In this document: piece by piece, positions 36,469 to 43,690 of the stretch
How positions within the stretch are numbered: the stretch's first letter is position 1
Layout: each line of letters opens with the position of its first letter
Source of the DNA: Desulfobacterales bacterium HSG16
GTDB lineage: Bacteria > Desulfobacterota > Desulfobacteria > Desulfobacterales > HSG16
Reading direction: 5' to 3'
DNA length: 64,000 nucleotides
Assembly: GCA_030377965.1 (NCBI GenBank)
Contig: JAUCGE010000004.1
Coordinates: 1-64,000, forward strand
The notes under the pieces: generated by a model
What the model was told of the DNA's origin: nothing
The model's input: only the letters and a program-made list of their open reading frames with translations
The model's database searches: none
Program-made: the position numbers and the translations under genes

Positions 36469-36964
36469 ACCGGCATTTTTTCCATCATAAAAGGTTTAAA
36501 TTAACTGAAATCGCTTGTAGCATTTTCAGTCGTAAGTGCCTGTGCAAAAAATTATCATTGCAGGGTCAGCATGTTTTCTTGATGCCCACCAGTATATATT
36601 CTGCACCTCACGCACTGCACGGTCTTGAATCTTATAAATATGTTTCTTCACAGATATTGTCAAGTATCGAAAAAGATGGAATGAAGATAGTGTGTACTAT
36701 AGACCTTCACATATTAAATTTCAGAAGGCCAGAGGGAGGAGATCATATACATAGTATATCTCCGACTGATAACGCACTGAAAATTAATTTGTGACAGTCT
36801 ATATCATTAATGGCGGATTTGGAATTAGTTGATGCAAGGCTGCAAAATTTTTGTACAGACAATTATGTTTATTGCTTGCCTGCTTGGAAAAATTTCGTCA
36901 GAATTTCGACTCTGAGGATTGATAAAAAATATGCGAAAATCTAAAATAATAAAAAATGCCAAGC
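36469..36964. other. Gene-poor region between bpt and hsp20
   Basis: About 500 bp. It contains the single repeat end at 36532-36554. A short open stretch in 36571-36794 gives a protein-like tail but has no ribosome site or recognisable family, and I do not call it. Nothing else recognised. Confidence 0.4.
36532..36554. repeat. Solo end of the 35554-type palindromic element
   Basis: GTAAGTGCCTGTGCAAAAAA matches the left terminus of the element at 35554 (GTAAGTACCTGTGCAAAA) apart from one base. No partner arm is visible downstream, so this looks like a truncated copy. Confidence 0.5.
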
Positions 36965-36999
36965 CGGAAGCTTTCACATGAAAACTCTGTGAGCTTCCG
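36965..36999 (-). terminator. Terminator of the hsp20 pair
   Basis: The arms CGGAAGCT...TCACA and TGTGA...GCTTCCG form a strong hairpin about 40 bp past the second hsp20 stop. In the minus direction it is followed after a few bases by a run of six T. Confidence 0.65.
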
Positions 37000-37036
37000 A
37001 CTCGAATGTTTTCTCATTTTCACGTTATGACATGCT

Positions 37037-37450
37037 TCAGGCTGCCGCTACCTTGATTTTTACAGGTGTCGCCTTTGGCACCTTTGGAAGAACCAGCCTC
37101 AGTACCCCATTGTCCAGTCTGGCATCGATCTTTTTCTGGTCGATTTTTTCCGAAAGACTGAACTGGCGGAAATACTTGCCTGTTTCATATTCGGTCACCA
37201 GTTCCTTTTCTTTGCTGCATTCGGCCTGTTCTATTTCTCCTGACAATGTCAGGGTATTCTCCCGGATATCAATATCCAGGTTTTCGGCTTTTACGCCCGG
37301 CATGTCCGCAAGAAGGGATAATTCTCCTTCTGTCTCAAAAATATCCACAGAAGGAGTGAAAACCCGCCCGGCATGTGTCTGCTCGCATGAAGAATGAGCA
37401 GCCTCTGTTTTGCATCTGGCCGACAATTCTTTGGTTTCATTTGCTGACAT
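37037..37450 (-). CDS. Small heat-shock protein, Hsp20/alpha-crystallin family (second copy)
   Basis: 137 residues. The alpha-crystallin domain at about 28-130 shows VDIFETEGELSLLADMPGVK, DIDIRENTLTLSGE and the closing ARLDNGVLRLVLPK (A-x-x-x-n-G-v-L motif), ending in a C-terminal tail without a clear IxI. ATP-independent holdase. The Cys-containing N-terminal arm is short. Lies 27 bp behind the first hsp20 gene, with which it is surely co-transcribed. The two proteins are diverged, so they may form mixed oligomers (inference). Confidence 0.92.
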   Translation of the reverse strand: MSANETKELSARCKTEAAHSSCEQTHAGRVFTPSVDIFETEGELSLLADMPGVKAENLDIDIRENTLTLSGEIEQAECSKEKELVTEYETGKYFRQFSLSEKIDQKKIDARLDNGVLRLVLPKVPKATPVKIKVAAA

Positions 37451-37477
37451 TTTGTAACCTCCGTAATTCTATTTTGT

Positions 37478-37930
37478 TTAGTGGATTGTAATATGCTGCG
37501 GTTTTGCATTTTCTGCCTTGGGCAACGTTATCATAAGCACGCCTTCGGACAATTTTGCTGTAACTTTCTTGCCATCCACATTGTCAGGCAGAGTTAAAGC
37601 CCTGGAAAACCGTCCTGCATCACGTTCCCTTCGATGATATTTTACATCCTCACCTTCTGAAGGAATCTTTCGTTTTCCTGCAATAGACAGATTTTTTCCG
37701 GTAACATTGATGTCAATGTCGTCTGTTGTTAAACCTGGCAGTTCTGCACGTACATAGTATTTATCATTGTTTTCTGTAAGGTTGACAAGAGGGAACACAC
37801 CTGCCGGAGTTTTCGAGCTGTAGTCGCCCGAAGCATGTTCGAATAGTCTGCCCATCTGCCTGTGAATTCGCTCCATTTCTGCAAATGGACTGTAAGTTCT
37901 GTAAGGATTCAATACTCTTCTGAGGATCAT
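37478..37930 (-). CDS. Small heat-shock protein, Hsp20/alpha-crystallin family (first copy)
   Basis: 150 residues. An N-terminal arm of about 40 residues (RMGRLFEH-type helix) precedes the alpha-crystallin domain: NDKYYVRAELPGLTTDDI, DINVTGKNLSIAGKR, ALTLPDNVDGKKVTAKLSEG and VLMITLPKAE, with the terminal ITIH. Holdase that keeps unfolded proteins soluble. AAAGGAG precedes ATG 37930. The upstream 400 bp carry four copies of a promoter-like motif on the same strand. Confidence 0.93.
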   Translation of the reverse strand: MILRRVLNPYRTYSPFAEMERIHRQMGRLFEHASGDYSSKTPAGVFPLVNLTENNDKYYVRAELPGLTTDDIDINVTGKNLSIAGKRKIPSEGEDVKYHRRERDAGRFSRALTLPDNVDGKKVTAKLSEGVLMITLPKAENAKPQHITIH

Positions 37931-38534
37931 GATTTAACTCCTTTCGTGAAATAATATATTTTATTGTAAATGTTTGAAACGCCTGTTAATAGTTTTCCTT
38001 TGTCTGTATCAGCAGGTTATTCTTGTTTGAATAAAAAACTAATCATCTGTCAGGATGTGTCAAGAGTTTTTTTATGATAGTTAATTCAAAATGTTATATT
38101 GATACAAACAGCTAAAATAAACATTTCTTTTTTTGTGTCAAGAGAATAAAAGTATAAAATTTTCGTACTCTGATATCCTTGTATAAATAAAAGGATTCTG
38201 ATCAGATGTTTGAATCAAAATTTAACCATTCGGAGAAGAGTGTCAAGTTGTTCTCGATTGTTTTTTAATGCAGATATATCACCATATTGAAAAGTAGTCA
38301 CTGTTTATAAAATAATCATCTTTTCATCTGTGTCAAGAACTTGATTTCAATTTGTCCTGTCTATGAAGTCTATTTCTGCCAGGCAGGCACTCAGGGAAGT
38401 CAATAATATACCAACCCTGTTTGTCTTTTGCCCTGTATTCTGTGTTGCTGCAAAGGATGAGGAGGTAGAGAATATGCCTGGCAGAATAAATCTGTTTTAT
38501 TGCAAACTGTACCATAAAAAAAGCATACAATGAA
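37931..38534. other. Long regulatory region upstream of the hsp20 pair
   Basis: About 600 bp without a gene, strongly AT-rich, containing the repeated motif array at 38034-38337. Positions 38340-38534 show nothing recognised. Confidence 0.5.
38034..38337 (-). promoter_or_regulatory. Four-copy promoter-like array upstream of hsp20
   Basis: On the minus strand CTTGACAC-N10-ATG(A/G/T)TTA followed by a T/A-rich run occurs four times. The CTTGACAC boxes are at 38330-38337, 38240-38247, 38135-38142 and 38057-38064, each with exactly 10 bp before ATGnTTA. Two copies also share ATTCAAACA at the same offset. All point toward hsp20. They resemble stacked -35/-10 promoters (heat-shock or house-keeping sigma) or repeated sites for a regulator. 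Confidence 0.6.
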
Positions 38535-38861
38535 TCAATCGAATTTATAATCTTGTCTGACCGGATGAAAAATATCGATTATCCTGCAGTCAGTTTTTGC
38601 CGTGCCGCTGTGAGGGGAATCGGATGGAATTACGGTCACTATTCCAGGTGTAAGCACCCTGCTTTCTCCGTCAACTACCATTTCGAATTCACCCTCAATG
38701 ACATTGGATATCTGTTCATGGGGATGACTGTGTTCAGGAAGAGTGGAACCCGCCTTAATTGTAAAAAATGAGATTGTCATTTTCTCGGAGTGAACGAATT
38801 TTGCCTTAAAACCTGCAACCAGCTCTCTTTCTTTGATTGAATCGAGTTCGATAAAAGACAT
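38535..38861 (-). CDS. Small cupin-domain protein
   Basis: 108 residues. The metal-site motif LPEHSHPHEQISNVIEGEFE near 41-60 (GX5HXHX-type) and the second motif VIPSDSPHSG near 77-86 define a single cupin barrel. Such proteins bind a metal and often act on or sense small molecules. AAGGAAAG precedes the start. No functional link to hsp20 can be shown. Confidence 0.82.
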   Translation of the reverse strand: MSFIELDSIKERELVAGFKAKFVHSEKMTISFFTIKAGSTLPEHSHPHEQISNVIEGEFEMVVDGESRVLTPGIVTVIPSDSPHSGTAKTDCRIIDIFHPVRQDYKFD

Positions 38862-39100
38862 GCCAACTTTCCTTTCTTTTTGTTGTTTTTTGTCAATTTT
38901 AAGTTCTATCAGATTTCATGGTTGTGAATATACATGAAAATAGAGATTTTTACGAGGAATATTTTCCTACAAAAAAATACTTGCTTTACAAATGGGTATA
39001 TTTTTGTTATAAAATATATTATACTTCAGTATTTCAGCGAAGTAAATTTTTTATACTGGCCTGTTTTACCAATTTTGACATATTACAGAGAGAGAAAATC

Positions 39101-40639
39101 ATGTCTATCAAAAAACTATTTTTTCTGAGTTATTTTATCGTTATAATAGGTGTTATCGTACTTGGTGTTCTTGTCGTAATGATGAGCGAGAATGATGAAA
39201 TTCTCAAAAAGAAGTATCTTAGCCGATACCAGTCTTATCTTCTTGCTGATGAACTGCGGCAGAGCTCAGATGAGCTTACAAGGCTGGCAAGAACATATGT
39301 TTTGACGGGTGATTCCAAGTATGAAAAAATCTATTGGGACATTATTGCAATAAGAAACGGTGAAAAGCAGCGGCCTGAGCATTATGAACGAATCTATTGG
39401 GATCTGGTTTTAAATTACGGAGATAAACCTCGTCCTGACGGCAAAATGGCATCACTTCAAGACCTGATGAAAGAAATTGGATTTACCAGAGAAGAAATCG
39501 AAAAATTGAGCGAGGCCAAAAAGAATTCAGACGGGCTTGTCAAGGTCGAGACAATAGCCATGAATGCCGTAAAAGGACTTTATGATGACGGAACCGGTAA
39601 TTACGTGCAAAAAGCTGAACCTGATTTTGATATGGCGAGGCGTATCATGCATGATGAGCAATATCACAAGTATAAGGCTTCTATTATGAAGCCTATAGAT
39701 AAATGCTTTAAAATGCTTGATAATCGTACAGAATCAGATGTTGCGTTATATGGGAAAAAGAGCAAAAATCTGCTTTTGTCTATACAGGTGATTGCTTTGT
39801 CTCTGATACTGATATCTATAATTATTCTTGTATTCGTTATGATCCGGGTCGGCAAAATCATTACCAGCATAGGACACGCATCTGAATATGTTGCTTCCGG
39901 GAGCCAGCAGTTGAGCCAGGGAACTTCCGAACAGGCTGCTTCAGCAGAAGAAGCGGCGGCAGCTATGGAGCAGATGGTTGGCGGCATCAGGCAAAATGCC
40001 GATAATGCAATAGCGACCGAGAAAATAGCTATGAAATCAGCCAGTGATGCCAACGAAGGTGTAAAGGCTGTAAAGGCAACAGTTAAGGCAATGAAGCAGA
40101 TCGCAGAAAAAATATCCATAATTGAGGACATAGCCCGTCAGACAAACCTCCTGGCATTAAATGCTGCAATAGAGGCAGCTCGCGCAGGTAATCATGGGAG
40201 AGGGTTTGCTGTTGTGGCCTCAGAAGTCCGCAAATTATCGGAAAAAAGCGCTTATGCAGCATCAGAGATAAGCAAATTATCTGTTTCAAGTGTGGAAATA
40301 TCAGAAAAAGCAGGAAATATGTTGTCTGAAATTCTTCCAGGAATACAGAGAACAGCGGAACTTGTCCAGGAAATCAGCGCATCAAGCAATGAACAGAGTA
40401 TGGGAGCTGAACAAATCAACACGGCTTTTCAACAGCTTGATCAGGTGATACAGCAAAATTCCTCAACCGCAGAAAACCTGACTTCTCAGTCAGATCAGCT
40501 TCAATATACGGTAAAAATCCTGGGTGTCAGTGATAAATTCGACAAATCAAATTTGATGCCTAAATCTAAAAAAAGACATAATAAATCTTCTGCTTATCAA
40601 ATCGATATGGAGAAGGATAATGGAATGGAAAAATTCTGA
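39101..40639 (+). CDS. Methyl-accepting chemotaxis protein
   Basis: 512 residues from ATG 39101 (AGAGAGAG upstream). A much longer frame to 38918 has no ribosome site. Membrane helix 1 at about 7-29, an extracytoplasmic sensor of about 190 residues, helix 2 at about 223-249, then the cytoplasmic coiled coil. The tip hairpin [20 protein letters not shown] (about 345) and [19 protein letters not shown] are the receptor signature. The sensor starts with a helix rich in charged residues ([20 protein letters not shown]), like 4-helix-bundle/HBM sensors. No canonical HAMP is obvious. Overlaps the next gene by 1 bp. Confidence 0.92.
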   Translation: MSIKKLFFLSYFIVIIGVIVLGVLVVMMSENDEILKKKYLSRYQSYLLADELRQSSDELTRLARTYVLTGDSKYEKIYWDIIAIRNGEKQRPEHYERIYWDLVLNYGDKPRPDGKMASLQDLMKEIGFTREEIEKLSEAKKNSDGLVKVETIAMNAVKGLYDDGTGNYVQKAEPDFDMARRIMHDEQYHKYKASIMKPIDKCFKMLDNRTESDVALYGKKSKNLLLSIQVIALSLILISIIILVFVMIRVGKIITSIGHASEYVASGSQQLSQGTSEQAASAEEAAAAMEQMVGGIRQNADNAIATEKIAMKSASDANEGVKAVKATVKAMKQIAEKISIIEDIARQTNLLALNAAIEAARAGNHGRGFAVVASEVRKLSEKSAYAASEISKLSVSSVEISEKAGNMLSEILPGIQRTAELVQEISASSNEQSMGAEQINTAFQQLDQVIQQNSSTAENLTSQSDQLQYTVKILGVSDKFDKSNLMPKSKKRHNKSSAYQIDMEKDNGMEKF

Positions 40640-41814
40640 TGGGTTATAAAAAAGATTTCGAATTTTCCACTGCTGTAAAAATTTTGTTCGGTTCTGGAAC
40701 CATAAATCAGGCAGGGCTATATGCTGAAACAATGGGACAGCGAACTCTTGTAGTACTCGGCAGTAACGTAAAACGCGGAAAATGCCTGATTGATCTGCTG
40801 AAACAGCAAAATATCGAAACAGCTATATTCAGCATTCCGGAAGAGCCATCCGTTGAACTTGTGGAACAAGGGGTAAAAACCGCACGTAAACATGGTGTAG
40901 ATATGGTAATAGCAATGGGAGGAGGAAGTGTCATAGATGCCGGAAAGGCAATTGCCGCACTTGTTCCCAACAGGGAAGATATATTCTCTTATCTTGAAGT
41001 GATCGGAAAGGGACTGCCTCTTTCCAAAGCCCCGATTCCCAGTATAGCTATCCCGACAACTGCTGGCACTGGTGCGGAGGTAACCTGCAATTCTGTTCTT
41101 TCGTCTATAGAACACAAGGTCAAGGTCAGCCTTCGCAGCCCATCAATGTTTCCAAACCTCGCAATAGTCGATCCCGATCTGACCTTATCCATGCCGCCTG
41201 CGATAACTGCATCCACAGGACTTGACGCACTTACGCAATTGATCGAAGCTTTTGTTTCAAACAAGGCAAATCCCATGACAGACGCGCTGTGCAGAGAAGG
41301 AATCTCTCGTGCTGCCCGTTCCCTTTACCAGGCATTCAAAGAAGGGCAGGACATAGAAGCTCGTGAGGACATGTCCATTGCAAGCCTTTTCGGAGGGTGC
41401 GCGCTCGCTAATGCCAAATTAGGCGCTGTTCACGGTATTGCAGGACCATTAGGAGGTATGATTCCAATACCCCACGGTACAGCCTGCGGTCGTTTCCTTC
41501 CTCTGGTCATGAAAACCAATGTTGCGGCCCTGTATGAACGCTGTCAAGAATCCGAGGCTATCAAAAAATATAAGGAAATAGCCGTCATATGCACAACTGA
41601 TAAAAATGCAGATGTTGAAGATGGAATCAAATGGATATCCAGTCTATGTAAAAAGCTTGATATCCGCGGTATTGCAGATTTCGGCATGACAGAAGAAGAT
41701 ATCCCGAATGCGGTCGAAAAAGCGGAAAAAGCCAGCAGCATGAAAGGAAACCCTGTCGTTCTCACTCAAAAAGAGCTGACATTGATCCTTTCAGCCGCTA
41801 TGAAAAAGAGCTGA
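40639..41814 (+). CDS. Iron-containing alcohol dehydrogenase
   Basis: 391 residues. The NAD-binding GGGSVIDAGKAIA (about 95) and TTAGTGAEVTCNSV (about 138) are followed by metal-ligand segments TGLDALTQLIEAFVS, GAVHGIAGPLGG and IPHGTACG with three His and one Asp, the group III Fe-ADH pattern. It interconverts an alcohol and an aldehyde. Starts at the A of the MCP stop (TGATG), so it is translationally coupled to a chemoreceptor gene, perhaps meaning its substrate is sensed by that receptor (speculative). Confidence 0.9.
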   Translation: MGYKKDFEFSTAVKILFGSGTINQAGLYAETMGQRTLVVLGSNVKRGKCLIDLLKQQNIETAIFSIPEEPSVELVEQGVKTARKHGVDMVIAMGGGSVIDAGKAIAALVPNREDIFSYLEVIGKGLPLSKAPIPSIAIPTTAGTGAEVTCNSVLSSIEHKVKVSLRSPSMFPNLAIVDPDLTLSMPPAITASTGLDALTQLIEAFVSNKANPMTDALCREGISRAARSLYQAFKEGQDIEAREDMSIASLFGGCALANAKLGAVHGIAGPLGGMIPIPHGTACGRFLPLVMKTNVAALYERCQESEAIKKYKEIAVICTTDKNADVEDGIKWISSLCKKLDIRGIADFGMTEEDIPNAVEKAEKASSMKGNPVVLTQKELTLILSAAMKKS

Positions 41815-41938
41815 CAAATGCTATTATCATTCGATATATTTTCTAATTATTTGGGGGCGTGAATATTACATCAGGGAACTAATCCTGGTTTTTTGATACA
41901 AATCAATTCAATAATCATCAATGAGGGAGGCTAAACCA

Positions 41939-42256
41939 ATGCTTTTGACAAATATCGAAACTGTGCCGGGAAAGCAGATCATAGAACATTACGGACTCGT
42001 ATCAGGCAGCACTGTGCGTGCAAAGCATGTGGGCAGAGACTTCATGGCAGGGTTAAAGAACATCGTGGGCGGTGAATTGAAAGGATATACGGAACTACTC
42101 GACGATTCGAGGCAGGAATCCACCAGACGCATGATCACACAGGCAGAGGCTTTTGGAGCAAATGCGATTGTCAATGTGCGGTTCAGCACATCTTCTGTCG
42201 CTCAGGGGGCAGCTGAAATTTATGTGTATGGAACAGCCGTCAGAATCAAGGAGTAG
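41939..42256 (+). CDS. YbjQ/UPF0145 family protein
   Basis: 105 residues from ATG 41939, 8 nt after AGGGAGG. GLVSGSTVRAKHVGRDFMAG, IVGGELKGYTELLDDSR and GANAIVNVRFSTS are the YbjQ (heavy-metal-binding domain-like) signature. The family forms pentamers; its role is unknown. First of three genes with a membrane-anchored YbjQ-like protein and an M48 protease. Confidence 0.88.
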   Translation: MLLTNIETVPGKQIIEHYGLVSGSTVRAKHVGRDFMAGLKNIVGGELKGYTELLDDSRQESTRRMITQAEAFGANAIVNVRFSTSSVAQGAAEIYVYGTAVRIKE

Positions 42257-42261
42257 CTGCA

Positions 42262-42735
42262 ATGGAATATTATGCTGATATCATTATTAATTTCGGTCTT
42301 CCAGTTGGCTTCATCATCCTGGCTATGATTACAGGCTCTATCCTGGAAAACCGCCATTTCAAAAATATTGAAAAAAGGGAGGCTGATCAACACCGAATCT
42401 CCATATTGACGACAAGGGAATACCCAAAAGAAAATATTGCAGAAACCCGTATGGTTTCAGGCTCTGTTGTGGTTTCCGTCGATTATTTTAAACGATTTTT
42501 AGCCAGTCTTCGCAATATTTTCGGAGGTGAAGTAAGTTCCTATTGTTCGCTTTTGGATCGGGGCAGGAGAGAGGCAATATTGCGTATGAAAGAACAATGG
42601 TCGGACGCGGATCTGATTGTACACCTGCGTGTTGAAACAAGCAGTATTTCCAAGGGAAATAAAAAATCCATCGGTTCCACAGAAGTTCTGGCTTATGGAA
42701 CAGGCATCAGGTTTGAAAAACAGCAGAAATTATGA
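42262..42735 (+). CDS. Membrane-anchored YbjQ-like protein
   Basis: 157 residues. An N-terminal membrane helix at about 8-27 is followed by a YbjQ-like domain: RMVSGSVVVSVDYFKRFLAS, IFGGEVSSYCSLLDRGRREA and SDADLIVHLRVETS line up with the preceding protein. It is a tethered, diverged paralogue. The end overlaps the start of the M48 gene by 4 bp (ATGA). Confidence 0.8.
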   Translation: MEYYADIIINFGLPVGFIILAMITGSILENRHFKNIEKREADQHRISILTTREYPKENIAETRMVSGSVVVSVDYFKRFLASLRNIFGGEVSSYCSLLDRGRREAILRMKEQWSDADLIVHLRVETSSISKGNKKSIGSTEVLAYGTGIRFEKQQKL

Positions 42736-43523
42736 AGATCGTCAATCAAAAACTGGACGAAAAAGCCTCTGATGTAAGTTCAGCCAGAGGAACTGCGCTG
42801 CTCGAACTGAGAAATTTGACGGTTATGGTCTGCCTGCTGGCAGCTGGAATTTTCTTTGGGATAGGATCTGTCGTGGATGTTCTGGTTTCAAAAATTTCTT
42901 TTGAAACTGAAGTCCGGCTTTTCGGTTCCATGTCACTGGCTATAGAAAAAGAAAAAAATGAGGATATTTATATAAAACGCGCCGAAACCATCCTGGAAAA
43001 GCTTAAAAAAAATTCTGACATTCCACCCTTGAATTATCGACTTGTCATGATCGATATCAAAGAACCGAATGCTTTCGCTTTTCCGGGTGGAACTATCGGA
43101 GTGACCAGGGGCTTGATGAATCAGCTCAACGATGACACAGCCATTGCTTTTGTTTTAGGGCATGAGATCGGCCACTTTCATAACCGGGATCATCTCAGAG
43201 GCTTTGGCAGATCTGTGGGAATGGCAATAGCCTATGGGATTATATTCGGGGGCAGGATGGGTGACAGTTCCATAGGCAATATTCTTAATCTTGTCCTGCA
43301 GAGACAATATTCCAGGCAGCAGGAAGATAAAGCAGACCAGTTCGGTGTGGAGCTTGTGTGCCGCGCATATGACAATGTGGAAACAATAGACAAACTTTTT
43401 AAAATTCTTGAAGAGCAGGACAAAATGCCAAAGTGGGCTTATATGTTTGCGACACATCCAGATCCGAAGTCACGAGTTCAAAAACTTAAACAGTACACCA
43501 AAAAAAGTGTGACGACTTTTTGA
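42732..43523 (+). CDS. M48 family metalloprotease
   Basis: 263 residues. One membrane helix at about 30-52, then a peptidase domain with HEIGHFHNRDH near 145-155 (HExxH), the third ligand in RQQEDKADQFGVEL (ExxxD) and a THPDPKSRVQKL ending, all typical of M48/BepA/LoiP-like proteases. Probably periplasmic, anchored to the inner membrane. Translationally coupled to the membrane-anchored YbjQ protein, which suggests the three proteins work on one envelope process (inference). Confidence 0.9.
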   Translation: MKIVNQKLDEKASDVSSARGTALLELRNLTVMVCLLAAGIFFGIGSVVDVLVSKISFETEVRLFGSMSLAIEKEKNEDIYIKRAETILEKLKKNSDIPPLNYRLVMIDIKEPNAFAFPGGTIGVTRGLMNQLNDDTAIAFVLGHEIGHFHNRDHLRGFGRSVGMAIAYGIIFGGRMGDSSIGNILNLVLQRQYSRQQEDKADQFGVELVCRAYDNVETIDKLFKILEEQDKMPKWAYMFATHPDPKSRVQKLKQYTKKSVTTF

Positions 43524-43598
43524 AGCAACCATGAAATTACGACATTCCCTTGCAGCATCTCTTAAAAAATAGTCAATGAATATTCGGAATAAAACAAA

Positions 43599-43626
43599 AC
43601 CTTCTCACGCTTTCGCGTGGGAAGGT
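43599..43626. terminator. Bidirectional terminator between M48 and ppdK
   Basis: ACCTTCTCACGC (43599-43610), loop TTTC, GCGTGGGAAGGT (43615-43626) form a 12-bp stem with one mismatch. A/T runs flank both sides, so it can end transcripts from either convergent gene. Confidence 0.8.
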
Positions 43627-43690
43627 ATTTTGTATTTTAAAACATATTGATAACCGAGTTTAGGACATCTTTTTATTTCCGGCTGCTCTT

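Noticed and set aside
36571-36794. Small protein-coding gene between bpt and hsp20
   Set aside because: The open frame lacks a ribosome site, has no recognisable motif and looks random.
38918-39100. N-terminal extension of the chemoreceptor
   Set aside because: The extension is AT-rich with no ribosome site, and the canonical first membrane helix starts right after ATG 39101.
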